In this document: positions 26,424 through 35,897 of the stretch, piece after piece | How the letters are laid out: each line of letters opens with the position of its first letter | How positions within the stretch are numbered: position 1 is the first letter of the stretch | NCBI RefSeq assembly: GCF_003351025.1 | Contig: NZ_QPCG01000012.1 | Span: 83,383-147,382, forward strand | DNA from: Mucilaginibacter endophyticus | GTDB lineage: Bacteria; Bacteroidota; Bacteroidia; Sphingobacteriales; Sphingobacteriaceae | DNA length: 64,000 bases | Direction: 5' to 3' | Notes under the pieces: generated by a model | Databases searched by the model: none | Told to the model about the DNA's origin: nothing | What the model saw: the letters and a program-made list of their open reading frames with translations, nothing else | Program-made: the position numbers and the translations under genes

Positions 26424-28553
26424 TTAGAAAAATTTAGCTCTGTTATCTTTTACAATTGCATTATCTTTTAATGCATCCAGAACTAAGCCTTGTGAACGTT
26501 GTAACAGTGCCTGGCCAATTTGCTCTTTTTGTTTAACAGCATTACCAAGTGCAGGCGGGTTAGTGAAACCATTAACCACAAACACATAAACGCCTTGAGC
26601 ACCGTCAACCGGTTTTGAAATTTTGTTAACTGCTGAGCCAAATACAGAACCAATAACTTTGTATTCTGCAGATTGACCAGGGATGATCGGGTTAGCGAAA
26701 ACAATGTTTTCAACCGGAACCACTTTGCTGTTTACTTTTTGAGCAACCTGGTCGATAGAAGCGCCGCCGCCAAGGGCCGAGTCAAATTTCTCTTTCAGTT
26801 GTTTAGCTTTAACCTCATTACGTACCATTGGCTCAATTTGCTTTTTAACAGCTTCAAGAGCTAATGTACCTTTAGGCTTGATCTCGGTAAGGCGGGTTAC
26901 GATATATTGGTCACCTACAGTAAATACTTTATCAGTGATATCGCCTTTTTCGGCTTTGTAAGCCCATCTAACTACATCACGGGCGTTATCCAAACCTGGC
27001 AGGCCAGAAGCTATAGCGGTAACATCTTCGGCAGTACGTGGTTTTAACCCTTCTTTTTTAGCCTCAGCTTCAAAGTTATCAGATGTTAACGAAGCTAAAA
27101 ATGCTTGTGCTTTGCTGTAAGCTACAGTTTGTGTTTTGCTGCTTGCAGTTAAAGGTTTATCAACCACGCCAACTTTAACCAGTTTTACAGAACCTTTTTG
27201 ATCTTCAACCTGGATAACATGGTAACCAAATTGCGATTTTACAACAAGGATATCGCCTTTGTTTGCTTTGAAAGCAGCATTGTAATATTCAGGAACTAAT
27301 GCGCCCTGACCGCCACCCATAACGCCATTGGCATCAAATGATGGAATTTCACCGCCTTTTACAGCGCTGCCTTTATCGGCCGAGAAAGTTGTTGCCAATT
27401 CGGCAAATGACTTACCGCCCTGGATTAATTTTTTGATTGAATCCGCTTTAGCTTTTGCTTTATCCTCGCCACCTGCAGATGCAAGGTCGATCAGGATGTG
27501 CCTTGTTTTAACTGAGTCAAAAGTAGTTTTGCTGTCAACCAGTTTAGCTATTTTGTAGCTACCGTTTTCAATGTAAGGGCCGTATACGAATCCTTTGGCA
27601 GCGCTAAACATGGTTGTATCCAGTTTAGGGTCAAGGCTGCCTTTACGCTGATAGGCTAAAGGCGCTTTTGTTTCGGCATTGATCTGAACAAAAAGCGAAT
27701 CGTTATTAGTTGTCTTAAATTCGTTCGCTAATTTTTCTGCCTGTAGTTTAACTGCAGCTGAGTCTTCCTTTGAAGGGGCAGCGTTAAAAGTAACATATTC
27801 AAAATCCCTTAACTCCTGTGGCGTTTTGAACTGAGCTTTGTGAGCATCGTAATATGCGCTGTAATCGCCATCAGTTAAAGTAACTTTAGCGTCAGGGATT
27901 GAAGCGTAATCAAGCGATACATATTTAAAGTTAACCAGCTTGTTTTTTGCTTCGTAGTCATCCGTAGCTTCAAGCGAGTTTACATAAAGGCCATTGGTAA
28001 CCAATGTCATGTATTTGGTAGCTTTTTTAGCTTCAATTAAGTCAACAACAAAGTTATGCCATGCTTCTTTTTGAGCAGGATCGGCTTTACCTGATTGAAG
28101 GTAGGCTTTAAACTGGTTGTACTTGTTGCGGTCAAACTGGCCTGTTTGCTGATCGGCAAACTGACGGGCAATCTGAGGGTCAGGATTATTGTCGCCAATC
28201 ATCACACTCATTTCGTCGTCACCAACTGTAAGGCCAAGTTTTTCAATTTCTTTGCCTATCAGCATCTGGCTTAAATACTGGTTCCAGGTAGTTTCCTGCA
28301 AATAGCTTGCTATCTGCGGAGAAATGCTCTGTCCCTGCTGTTTGAACTGCGCTGAATTTTGCTCCAGCTTTTCGTTGAATTTGTCATAGGGCACTTTTTC
28401 GCCGTTTACAACGGCAAGCTCGTTACTATCGTCCCTGAAAAAGGAACCGCCCGATCTTACAACTTCGCTCACAATAAATGCAAGCAGCGCGAGGCCAATA
28501 AAGAATGCGAGAATCTTCCCCATTCTTTCGCGCAAAAAACCCATTATACCCAT
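26424..28553 (-). CDS. PpiD-like membrane-anchored peptidyl-prolyl isomerase
   Basis: A 709-residue folding factor. One transmembrane helix near residues 13-33 (ILAFFIGLALLAFIVSEVV) anchors it to the inner membrane. A SurA-type N-terminal chaperone region follows. A parvulin domain near 345-455 begins KTRHILID and contains FAELATTFSADKGSA and GEIPSFD. A second parvulin-like region may lie around 500-610. Members help outer-membrane proteins mature. It is the last gene of the minus-strand group with lptC and a barrel protein, in keeping with a role in envelope assembly. Confidence 0.9.
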   Translation of the reverse strand: MGIMGFLRERMGKILAFFIGLALLAFIVSEVVRSGGSFFRDDSNELAVVNGEKVPYDKFNEKLEQNSAQFKQQGQSISPQIASYLQETTWNQYLSQMLIGKEIEKLGLTVGDDEMSVMIGDNNPDPQIARQFADQQTGQFDRNKYNQFKAYLQSGKADPAQKEAWHNFVVDLIEAKKATKYMTLVTNGLYVNSLEATDDYEAKNKLVNFKYVSLDYASIPDAKVTLTDGDYSAYYDAHKAQFKTPQELRDFEYVTFNAAPSKEDSAAVKLQAEKLANEFKTTNNDSLFVQINAETKAPLAYQRKGSLDPKLDTTMFSAAKGFVYGPYIENGSYKIAKLVDSKTTFDSVKTRHILIDLASAGGEDKAKAKADSIKKLIQGGKSFAELATTFSADKGSAVKGGEIPSFDANGVMGGGQGALVPEYYNAAFKANKGDILVVKSQFGYHVIQVEDQKGSVKLVKVGVVDKPLTASSKTQTVAYSKAQAFLASLTSDNFEAEAKKEGLKPRTAEDVTAIASGLPGLDNARDVVRWAYKAEKGDITDKVFTVGDQYIVTRLTEIKPKGTLALEAVKKQIEPMVRNEVKAKQLKEKFDSALGGGASIDQVAQKVNSKVVPVENIVFANPIIPGQSAEYKVIGSVFGSAVNKISKPVDGAQGVYVFVVNGFTNPPALGNAVKQKEQIGQALLQRSQGLVLDALKDNAIVKDNRAKFF

Positions 28554-28649
28554 ATTACATTTATAATTATTCTATTCTTTTTTAAAGAGGGCGCAAGATA
28601 CAATTTTTACTAAAATTCTATAACACAAAATTTTCGTTAAAAAAAGTCA

Positions 28650-29228
28650 TTATTGTGTCGCTTTTTCATCCACATGGAATATGCCCGTACTACTTTTAAA
28701 GGAAGGATTTAATAGCTTGTCATCGCTTTCAAAGGTATCGCCGTTCATGACGTTGCCTCCGCTAAGGGTGGCTTGTACCGGTTTATTGGAGTAAACACGT
28801 TTGGTTACCTGGTCCCAAAATAATTCTTTTGATTTAAAGGTTTCGCCTTTGGCATTGGTTGCAACCACGTTACCGTGAAATTCGATAAGCTTTTCCTTCT
28901 CCCGTTGAATGCCGGTATCGGCAATGATATTTCCCGCAAAGTCGCCGGTAGCACGATCATAATAATCGATCTTGACACCTTTAGGCATAATTTTATAAGG
29001 CTTCTTGATCTGGTACTCAACCATAAGCGGAGCCGTAAGATGGATCTCCACCTTTGTCGAATCGCTCATGATCACATCGAGCCCGGTAGTGCGCTGGGCT
29101 ACGGTATCAACTTCATTAGCTGATATTTCCCTAACTTTTTTCAGATCGTTTTCGCACGAGGACAGGAAAGCCGCCAATGGCAACAATAACAGGCATAATA
29201 CCGGTATGTTAACTGCAGGGCGGCTCAT
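28650..29228 (-). CDS. lptC: LPS export ABC transporter periplasmic protein LptC
   Basis: A 192-residue lipoprotein-type LptC. The N-terminal hydrophobic stretch ends in the lipobox-like LSSC (Cys near residue 25). The body carries the beta-jellyroll repeats common to LptA/LptC, including EFHGNVVATNAKGETFKSKELFWD. LptC receives LPS from the LptBFG transporter and passes it across the periplasm. It follows the barrel gene by 9 bases and precedes the ppiD-like gene. Confidence 0.88.
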   Translation of the reverse strand: MSRPAVNIPVLCLLLLPLAAFLSSCENDLKKVREISANEVDTVAQRTTGLDVIMSDSTKVEIHLTAPLMVEYQIKKPYKIMPKGVKIDYYDRATGDFAGNIIADTGIQREKEKLIEFHGNVVATNAKGETFKSKELFWDQVTKRVYSNKPVQATLSGGNVMNGDTFESDDKLLNPSFKSSTGIFHVDEKATQ

Positions 29229-29237
29229 GACAGCGAA

Positions 29238-30560
29238 TTAGTCAAATTTATATTTGGTAAACCACTTATCATTAAGCGTAAAGCCAAGGTGGATGTTAAC
29301 GTAGTTTTCTTTAACCAAACCATTAACCAATGAACCACGCTGACCAACTTCAGCAGCGATGTTGATCTTGTAGTAACTACCGTTGTTTGAGCGCAGCGGT
29401 AATCCTAATCCTATAGTACCGGCATACCTTTTAATGGTGCGGCCGTTGATGTGCATATAAGTTTCATCATAAAGAGCACCTAAACGGTAATCAACAGTGG
29501 CAAGGTAGTTTCTGATGGTTGAGATATTAGGCGTATATGAACCACCTATGTTGAATGTTTTGCTATCCTGTAAGCCCTGGTTTACACCGGCAATTGATAA
29601 GTCAGACCATTTACCCATAGAGTAATCGGCACCAACAAGAAACTTGCCATCGTTTTGAAAAGAGATACCGAACCTGTTGATCTGCGGTAATTTCAGTTTT
29701 GATTTTGGGCCGGTTGTACTAACCACACTATCAGCAGCTATGTCCTGGTTACCATTGGCATCATTAAAATACTGGCTAACAACAAAGCTGCTTTGCGTAT
29801 GCAGCTTTGTACCCGCCGAAGCCGAATAGCCGAAAACGAGGTGTTTTGTTTCAGAAAAATCAAATGAATATTGCAAACCGTAATCGTAGTTGATACCACC
29901 AATGGCATTGCTCGATTCAATTTTTGAATTTATTGCACCTGCAAGATTAGGGATTTCGGTGGTGGCAATATCTTTGATGTTACCAAATATGTATGATACG
30001 TTTGCACCTAACAGCAAGTGCTTGCCTATACCAAAACCATATCCAAAATATGCTTTTGATAAGCTACCATCGCCGCTGTAGCTATAATTGGTTACGTTGG
30101 TATCAGCAGGCGAGCCTGAATTTCCCATTTTATTAACCGTTCTTTTATAGTTGTAACCACGCTCACTGTATGGCAACAAACCAAAGCTTAATGCCGAACG
30201 CTTTGAAGTAGGGATAGCGAACGCGATATGATTAAGCCTGAAATTACTGTTTTTTTGACTTGCCGCTCCTGTTTGGTTCAGTGTTAAAAAGTTGGCATAT
30301 AAACCAACGTCAATAGTTGTAAGGTTAACGGCGCCGTATGATGCCGGGTTTATAACGTTGATGTTATTAAAAAAACCTATTTTGTTGGTAGCAACAGCTA
30401 TACCGCCCATACCTATATTCTGGCCCATAAGTTGAGGATCAATATCGCCAATACCGTAACGTGAATATGGAGAGCTTGAAGTTGCCGTTGATTGCGCGTG
30501 TACAGAGAAAGCGGCAACAGCCAATAAAAGTGTTATAAAAAACCGGGTATATTTAATCAT
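29238..30560 (-). CDS. FadL-like outer-membrane beta-barrel protein
   Basis: A 440-residue protein with a signal peptide ending near residue 22 (VHAQ) and many amphipathic strands. The N-terminal SPYSRYGIGDI and MGGIAVA pattern is common in Bacteroidota outer-membrane proteins next to coaX and lptC. It ends in an aromatic-rich strand, DKWFTKYKFD. Its start overlaps the coaX stop by 8 bases, so translation is probably coupled. Transport substrate unknown; resemblance to FadL-type barrels is loose. Confidence 0.8.
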   Translation of the reverse strand: MIKYTRFFITLLLAVAAFSVHAQSTATSSSPYSRYGIGDIDPQLMGQNIGMGGIAVATNKIGFFNNINVINPASYGAVNLTTIDVGLYANFLTLNQTGAASQKNSNFRLNHIAFAIPTSKRSALSFGLLPYSERGYNYKRTVNKMGNSGSPADTNVTNYSYSGDGSLSKAYFGYGFGIGKHLLLGANVSYIFGNIKDIATTEIPNLAGAINSKIESSNAIGGINYDYGLQYSFDFSETKHLVFGYSASAGTKLHTQSSFVVSQYFNDANGNQDIAADSVVSTTGPKSKLKLPQINRFGISFQNDGKFLVGADYSMGKWSDLSIAGVNQGLQDSKTFNIGGSYTPNISTIRNYLATVDYRLGALYDETYMHINGRTIKRYAGTIGLGLPLRSNNGSYYKINIAAEVGQRGSLVNGLVKENYVNIHLGFTLNDKWFTKYKFD

Positions 30561-31296
30561 TATGCTTTTGTATAGCTGCGTTTAATCCTTTTAAAACCAA
30601 ATATGGTTCAATTTTTATGTAGCGGGCAAAGATGCTATTTTTCAATAGAGTATCAAAAAAAATGCTGTCGCCCCCGCTTAATATAATGTTCAGTTGCTCA
30701 CCGACGGTTTTATAACTTTCAATAAAACCGGTAAGCTCATATTTTATTCCGTTTTGTACTCCCGAACGGATGGCGGTTGTTGTATTGTTACCGTATGTCG
30801 TATCAAAATCAGCGTCGGCCTCAATGAGCGGCAAACCTGCCGTGTAATTATTTAAAGCCTTATAACGCATATTTAAGCCCGGCGATATACTCCCGCCAAA
30901 ATAATTCCCTTCGGCATCAACACCATCATAAGTAATGGCTGTCCCTCCGGTTATTACCAGGCTGTTTTGCCCCGGGAACATGTGATACGCGCCTATAACA
31001 GCCGCCAGCCTATCGGGGCCGAGGGTTTCGGGGGTTAAATAATGGTTATTTATTCCGCTGGTCATAAATGTATTAAATTGAATCAGCGGAATTTTTTGCC
31101 CCAGTATAGCCTGCCAGGGTTCTTTACTTTTTTTTACCGATGATACAATTGCCTTAACAGGGTTGTATTTGCTAAGTAAACCATCAAGAGCTGGCTCGTC
31201 AATGGATTCATATTGGTTCGCCTCAAGCATTACATCCAGGTTAAAAACCGCGATTTTGATGAGGGTATTACCAATGTCGATAACCAGACTGGTCAT
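30553..31296 (-). CDS. coaX: Type III pantothenate kinase
   Basis: A 247-residue ASKHA-fold kinase that phosphorylates pantothenate, the first step of CoA synthesis. The phosphate-1 motif DIGNT (residues 7-11) and the GPDR motif with general-base Asp95 are intact. The usual DxGTA motif reads TGGTA (residues 116-120), so its acidic residue is missing, while Asp124 in ITYD remains. It overlaps purQ by one base (TGATG) upstream and the barrel gene by 8 bases downstream. Confidence 0.92.
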   Translation of the reverse strand: MTSLVIDIGNTLIKIAVFNLDVMLEANQYESIDEPALDGLLSKYNPVKAIVSSVKKSKEPWQAILGQKIPLIQFNTFMTSGINNHYLTPETLGPDRLAAVIGAYHMFPGQNSLVITGGTAITYDGVDAEGNYFGGSISPGLNMRYKALNNYTAGLPLIEADADFDTTYGNNTTTAIRSGVQNGIKYELTGFIESYKTVGEQLNIILSGGDSIFFDTLLKNSIFARYIKIEPYLVLKGLNAAIQKHND

Positions 31297-31988
31297 CAGG
31301 CCCTAACTATTGATAATATTGATTCAAAAATAGCTAAACCGTCCTCATTGGCTAACAAGCTATCGGCAGCACGCTCAGGGTGTGGCATTAAACCAAACAC
31401 ATTCCTGGTTAGGTTGGTAATACCGGCTATGTTTTCCAATGAGCCGTTAGGGTTCGAATCGGCAGTGATATTACCGGCCTCATCACAATACCTGAACATT
31501 ACCTGGTCATTATCATTAAGGGCTTTAATTACATCAGCATCAGCAAAGTAATTACCTTCACCATGTGCAATCGGGATCCTTAATGGTTGCTGAGGATCAA
31601 GCTGCGCTGTAAGCAGCGACTGTGATGTTTGTGGTTTTAAGTAAATGTTGCTGCAAATAAATTTGCGGTTGCTGTTGTGCAATAAAGCACCTGACAACAA
31701 ACCTGCTTCGGTCAGGATCTGGAAACCGTTGCAGATCCCCATCACGTAACCACCTTTTGCTGCAAACTGGATCACCTCCTGCATAATTGGCGAAAAACGC
31801 GAAATAGCGCCTGAACGCAGGTAATCGCCAAATGAAAAACCACCGGGTAAAACAACAAAGTCAACACCTTGCAGATCATGATCTTTATGCCATAACCTTA
31901 CTACCTGCTGACCCATTATCTTTTCTAATACATAAATGATATCTTCATCACAATTAGAGCCGGGAAATATAACTACTCCAAACTTCAT
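31296..31988 (-). CDS. purQ: Phosphoribosylformylglycinamidine synthase, glutaminase subunit
   Basis: A 230-residue class I glutamine amidotransferase that supplies ammonia to PurL in step four of purine synthesis. The N-terminus FGVVIFPGSNCDED, the nucleophile Cys86 in GICNGFQILTEAGLL, and the His-x-Glu in LMPHPERA are all present. It opens the minus-strand purQ-coaX-barrel-lptC-ppiD group. TAGTTTTG at 32054-32047 is a plausible promoter element. purL and purS are not in this window. Confidence 0.96.
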   Translation of the reverse strand: MKFGVVIFPGSNCDEDIIYVLEKIMGQQVVRLWHKDHDLQGVDFVVLPGGFSFGDYLRSGAISRFSPIMQEVIQFAAKGGYVMGICNGFQILTEAGLLSGALLHNSNRKFICSNIYLKPQTSQSLLTAQLDPQQPLRIPIAHGEGNYFADADVIKALNDNDQVMFRYCDEAGNITADSNPNGSLENIAGITNLTRNVFGLMPHPERAADSLLANEDGLAIFESILSIVRA

Positions 31989-32046
31989 CAGTATTACTTT
32001 TAAAATGGGGTGAACCTAAATAGCTTGTTATTATAGTTTCAGGCTA

Positions 32047-32054
32047 CAAAACTA
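32047..32054 (-). promoter_or_regulatory. Candidate -7 element of the purQ operon
   Basis: Read on the minus strand, TAGTTTTG matches TAnnTTTG. It would start transcription about 50 bases before purQ. No clear -33 TTTG at the right spacing. Confidence 0.4.
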
Positions 32055-32087
32055 ACATAACCACCGAAATAAGGACGAATGTAAAAG

Positions 32088-33074
32088 TTAAAATTTGTTA
32101 AACTGAAAATAAATAATGCTGATAAACAACAGTAGATACAGTATTTCATAAAACCAGCGCTTTGTTGCATACAAAAAATAATAGGCAAAAAACACCGTTG
32201 CGGGTACCGCACAAAGCAAAAAATGGCTCAGGCGAAACTCTGAATTAAGATAAAATGAAAGCGCCGTAGTCAGAAAAATGAAAAACAACAACTGAAATGT
32301 TTTACGGATCTGTACGTAACTTTTAAAGAAATTTTGTTGCAGTTTAAAAAAACAAAGCACCAATATCAAAATAACCGGCGCCAGCAAAAGGTAGTTATAA
32401 GAGTTTATACTGATATGATCCGGAAACTTTTTGCCTAAGGGCAGCCAGATATGCGTAAACCGGGGCAGCATATCGTTCAGGAAATAGATAACCGCCAGGA
32501 AAAAGAATACGGTTACATACCCCAGTATCGAAATAACCCACTCGCGCCAGTTAAACGGCCGGTACACAATAAGCGCCACCCAGATAGCTAAAAACAAATA
32601 AATAAACGGGAAATACACAAGCGAGCCCACCGCTACGATCATGCCCACATCATAAGTTGCCGATTTAACATCCTCACCCTTATAAAGGTTGAATAATTTA
32701 TACAGCATCCATAGAAGCAGAAAATTACATATAAGCGGCGCACTTAATGTTAAAAAAGGCGTAAACAAACCAGCAAGCGTAACATACATTAACGCTGGTA
32801 AAAAAGTTGGTTTGCCCAATAAGTTATGGTGATTGATGAGCGAATTAAGCAATAATGCTTGCGCGAATACCAGCCCGCCCGCAATTATCACATTCAACAG
32901 TGGCGAAAAAGCGTATTCATATTTTACCGGGACCAGCAGCCGGGCAAATGGTTCAACAAAAATAAATTCAACCTTTTCGGGGACTTGTGCCATATAACCC
33001 ACCCGGAGCACGAACAGCAAAATAGCCAGCCATAAAATATTAAGGGGATTATAGTTCCGGAAAAGATTGATCAT
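32088..33074 (-). CDS. DUF6427-like polytopic membrane protein
   Basis: A roughly 328-residue inner-membrane protein with about nine to ten hydrophobic helices and short polar loops. The N-terminus MINLFRNYNPLNILWL resembles a Bacteroidota-specific family (DUF6427). I start at 33074; an upstream in-frame ATG at 33101 adds a polar nine-residue extension. The upstream glycosyltransferase ends 60 bases away on the same strand. Function unknown, possibly linked to envelope glycans by neighbourhood only. Confidence 0.8.
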   Translation of the reverse strand: MINLFRNYNPLNILWLAILLFVLRVGYMAQVPEKVEFIFVEPFARLLVPVKYEYAFSPLLNVIIAGGLVFAQALLLNSLINHHNLLGKPTFLPALMYVTLAGLFTPFLTLSAPLICNFLLLWMLYKLFNLYKGEDVKSATYDVGMIVAVGSLVYFPFIYLFLAIWVALIVYRPFNWREWVISILGYVTVFFFLAVIYFLNDMLPRFTHIWLPLGKKFPDHISINSYNYLLLAPVILILVLCFFKLQQNFFKSYVQIRKTFQLLFFIFLTTALSFYLNSEFRLSHFLLCAVPATVFFAYYFLYATKRWFYEILYLLLFISIIYFQFNKF

Positions 33075-33134
33075 ATTATGCGGCCGTATTTGCGGTTGCA
33101 AAATTAGCAGAAAAACAGCTTACGTTGCAATGCT

Positions 33135-34127
33135 TTAAACTCTTGCGTATTGCTTTACCAGTTTATCAACTATAGCGGCTGTTTCGTCAGGAAAATCAAC
33201 GATGATTTTTTTGCTGTCGTTTATCCAATTACTTAAATGGCCATTGAATTTTTCATTGATTTCGCTCACTACCGGAACGCCCAGCTTAGAGGCCGATAGC
33301 GCGTTGCACTGCTGCTCATATTGCCCCTTCATAGGTATCATCATGACCTTTTTCTGCAAAAACAACGCTTCAGCAGGGCCTTCAAAGCCACCGCCGGTAA
33401 GCAAGCCGGTACAGCTGGCCAAACTTTTATTGAAAGCCTCATTATTTACCGGGAAGATTTCTACATTACCGGATTGATAGGCTTGCTTTTGCCTTTTTGA
33501 AAACACCTGCCATTTAACTTCTTTTTGTGTACTCAGGTACTTCAGCAGGGTTTTATCATCATATGCCGGCAAATAAACGGTATAATGCCCCAGATCAGAA
33601 GTTTCCATCTGCCTGATCTCGCTGCGGATCACAGGCGTGTTGATAAAAGTATCATAGCGCTCAAAATGGAACCCCACATGATAAGTGGTAGGCGAATAAT
33701 TTTTTAAAAGCCACTGCGCAAAAGGGTCCTTTTTTTCGGGCCTCGGCGTATTGGGCGATACAAATGAACACTGATGACTTAATGAAACCGATGGCACTCC
33801 TCTTAGCCTGCAGGCCCAGGCACTTACCGGTTCAAAATCGTTGATGATAAGATCATACTGTTTTAGCGGAAGGCTCCGTAAATCGCGCTGAAACTGGCGC
33901 AGGTTCATGATTTTCCAGGTGGCCCAGTTATCTACGCCACCATTAGTGCCAAATACAAAACTTACGCCATGAAACTTATATTTCAGGGGCTGAGATAACG
34001 AAACTTCCGCTTCGGTGCCGCTCACCAGCAGGTCAACCTCACCGTATTGTTGCAGCAGGGGTACAATTTCCCTTGCCCGGCTGATATGGCCGTTACCTGT
34101 TCCCTGTATACCAAACAGTATCTTCAT
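33135..34127 (-). CDS. Glycosyltransferase, MJ1255-like (Glyco_trans_1_3)
   Basis: A 330-residue GT-B-type protein. It begins MKILFGIQGTGNGHISRA, the glycine-rich acceptor-side loop. The C-terminal nucleotide-sugar part has GLLTGGGFEGPAEALFL near residues 240-256 and GQYEQQCNA near 268-276, as in UDP-sugar-binding relatives of MurG and GT28. No membrane helix. The LpxH-like gene lies upstream on the same strand and the DUF6427-like gene downstream. Acceptor unknown. Confidence 0.85.
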   Translation of the reverse strand: MKILFGIQGTGNGHISRAREIVPLLQQYGEVDLLVSGTEAEVSLSQPLKYKFHGVSFVFGTNGGVDNWATWKIMNLRQFQRDLRSLPLKQYDLIINDFEPVSAWACRLRGVPSVSLSHQCSFVSPNTPRPEKKDPFAQWLLKNYSPTTYHVGFHFERYDTFINTPVIRSEIRQMETSDLGHYTVYLPAYDDKTLLKYLSTQKEVKWQVFSKRQKQAYQSGNVEIFPVNNEAFNKSLASCTGLLTGGGFEGPAEALFLQKKVMMIPMKGQYEQQCNALSASKLGVPVVSEINEKFNGHLSNWINDSKKIIVDFPDETAAIVDKLVKQYARV

Positions 34128-34250
34128 TAAAATAATTTCTTTTCAAAAAGGATGATGATCGCGCGGTACAGGTGTAGCAGACATGCTGGTTTACCTCCGC
34201 CAATATTCAGGGGGTTAATTTAGTAAAGAAAAATGTTTTCGCCGTGTAAT

Positions 34251-35105
34251 TTAATCGTGTTCGTGCTTAAAACGCTCCAACAGGTTTTTAACGTCAAGCA
34301 TGGCGTTCAAATCTTCCGAATCGGTTTTATCTTCTTCATCCGCATCGGTATTGAAATCATCAGGCTTATATCTGAATACTTCCCACTTCCCGTCGTTATA
34401 CTCCAATGCGCTCAGGCTTTCTACCCAATCGCCCGAGTTTAGATAAAGTACCGAACCGTTATTTTGGGTTGATGTAATTTCCCTGATCTCGGCGTGGTGA
34501 ATGTGACCACAAATTACATAGCTGTATTCTTTATCCACAGCCAGATCAGCCGCGGTTTGTTCAAACTGGTTAATGAATTTTACCGCCTCCTTAAAACTGG
34601 CTTTTACCTTTTGCGAAAAGCTCATTTTTTGCCTGCCAATTGCCGTAAGGAACCAGTTCACAAAACTGTTGATCAAAATAAGCGTATCATAACCCACTGC
34701 ACCCAGTTTGGCCAGCCACTTAGAGTGCTGCATGGTAACGTCAAAAACATCCCCATGAAAAATCCAGGCCTTTTTACCGTCGATATTAAGCACAAGTTTA
34801 TCAAGCAGCTGAAAAGTACCCATGTTAAAATCGGTAAACTTCCGCAGCATTTCGTCATGGTTGCCGGTTAAATAATAAACCGGGATACCATCAGTAACAA
34901 ACTTCAGGATACGGCGCACCACTTTCATGTGTGCTTCGGGCCAGTACGATTTACTAAATTGCCAAATATCAATAATATCGCCGTTCAGGATAAGGATTTT
35001 GGGCTTGATGCTTTTTAAATATTTAAGCAATTCTTTTGCGTGACAGCCGTAAGTACCAAGGTGCACATCAGATATTACTACAATATCAACTTCGCGTTTT
35101 GCCAT
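34251..35105 (-). CDS. LpxH-like UDP-2,3-diacylglucosamine diphosphatase family metallophosphoesterase
   Basis: A 284-residue calcineurin-like phosphoesterase. Metal-binding motifs appear in order: SDVHLG (Asp13, His15), LNGDIID, GNHDE, IFHGDVFD and CGHIHHAE. This set and the length match LpxH-type enzymes that cleave UDP-diacylglucosamine in lipid A synthesis, although the acidic C-terminal tail (DADEEDKTDSEDL) is extra. A 36-codon membrane ORF lies 77 bases upstream on the same strand. Confidence 0.85.
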   Translation of the reverse strand: MAKREVDIVVISDVHLGTYGCHAKELLKYLKSIKPKILILNGDIIDIWQFSKSYWPEAHMKVVRRILKFVTDGIPVYYLTGNHDEMLRKFTDFNMGTFQLLDKLVLNIDGKKAWIFHGDVFDVTMQHSKWLAKLGAVGYDTLILINSFVNWFLTAIGRQKMSFSQKVKASFKEAVKFINQFEQTAADLAVDKEYSYVICGHIHHAEIREITSTQNNGSVLYLNSGDWVESLSALEYNDGKWEVFRYKPDDFNTDADEEDKTDSEDLNAMLDVKNLLERFKHEHD

Positions 35106-35182
35106 TAAATTAAGGGGCTATTTTACAGGCCGGCATGATTTGGTTAGCCGGAAAAAACAATATTTTATTAATAAAGCAACGA

Positions 35183-35293
35183 TTACTCGTCGTCCTCATC
35201 TTCGTTAACTGTCAATTCATATGGACTTGCGTAGAAGCAGCCGACAAGTATCAGCAACCCTATAACTACCAAATAAGCATACTCAAAATTCAT
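35183..35293 (-). CDS. Small membrane protein (36 residues)
   Basis: This short ORF starts at ATG 35293. It encodes MNFEYAYLVVIGLLILVGCF, then a short polar linker and an acidic tail of six residues (EDEDDE), followed by TAA. One hydrophobic helix of about 15-17 residues fits a single-spanning membrane protein or small lipoprotein-like peptide; a cysteine sits at the helix end. It occupies otherwise gene-free DNA upstream of the LpxH-like gene, on the same strand. No homolog is known to me; support is composition, topology and position. Confidence 0.55.
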   Translation of the reverse strand: MNFEYAYLVVIGLLILVGCFYASPYELTVNEDEDDE

Positions 35294-35363
35294 TACAAAG
35301 ATTTTTACAAATGTCTGAAATCTAACATTATCCTACTGTTAAGACTTCATTAAATGTAAAAGG

Positions 35364-35897
35364 TTACTTTGCTGTGCTAAATTTATTTTTTATCCTGTCG
35401 AGCTGTTTTAAGTGGTGCTGTAAATGGATGCGGATAAACTTAAACCATTGTTTGGCATTAAGCATGCCCAGGCGGGGATGTTTGTATTTATTGGCCGGAG
35501 AAGAGCCTGCAATAAGCGGCATGGTAGTGTCAACCCGCTTGCGGCATTTTATGATCAGGTTTTTGGCATCTTCCTTACTGATTTTGTTGGCAGCCATTTT
35601 ATCACTAACCGTACTGGGAACTGTTGTTTTAACGGGCGGAAACTTACCCAGCAGCAGCAAGATCCTTCCCTCCCAGTTAATGCCTTTTTTGGTGGGTTCG
35701 CAATTGCCATGCGTACAACGTTCAAGCGCTATTGATGAACCAAGCGTAGCCTGCATAATGTGACTATACACCTCCGCAAACGACCAGCCGCCGTTTGGCG
35801 GAGTAACATCAAACAACTCATCAGGTATAATATCCAGTTGTTTGCGGTATTCATCAAGGGCTGCATCAATAGCTTTACGTTCTTTGGCAATACTCAT
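35364..35897 (-). CDS. DinB-like family protein
   Basis: A 177-residue four-helix-bundle protein of the DinB/YfiT type. The usual metal-binding histidines are present: one in EVYSHIMQA near residue 46 and a pair in RIHLQHHLKQ near the C-terminus. Family members bind Ni or Zn and include thiol-dependent S-transferases; this one cannot be assigned further. Its start overlaps the yjjG-like stop by 4 bases (ATGA), so the pair is translationally coupled. Confidence 0.83.
   Translation of the reverse strand: MSIAKERKAIDAALDEYRKQLDIIPDELFDVTPPNGGWSFAEVYSHIMQATLGSSIALERCTHGNCEPTKKGINWEGRILLLLGKFPPVKTTVPSTVSDKMAANKISKEDAKNLIIKCRKRVDTTMPLIAGSSPANKYKHPRLGMLNAKQWFKFIRIHLQHHLKQLDRIKNKFSTAK

Noticed and set aside
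31450..31462. GGTTCGAATC word resembling a tRNA T-arm
   Set aside because: It lies inside the purQ coding sequence with no cloverleaf around it.
35135..35353. A 72-codon plus-strand frame before the DinB gene
   Set aside because: It has no family features, and the opposite strand holds a better small ORF with a membrane helix and acidic tail.
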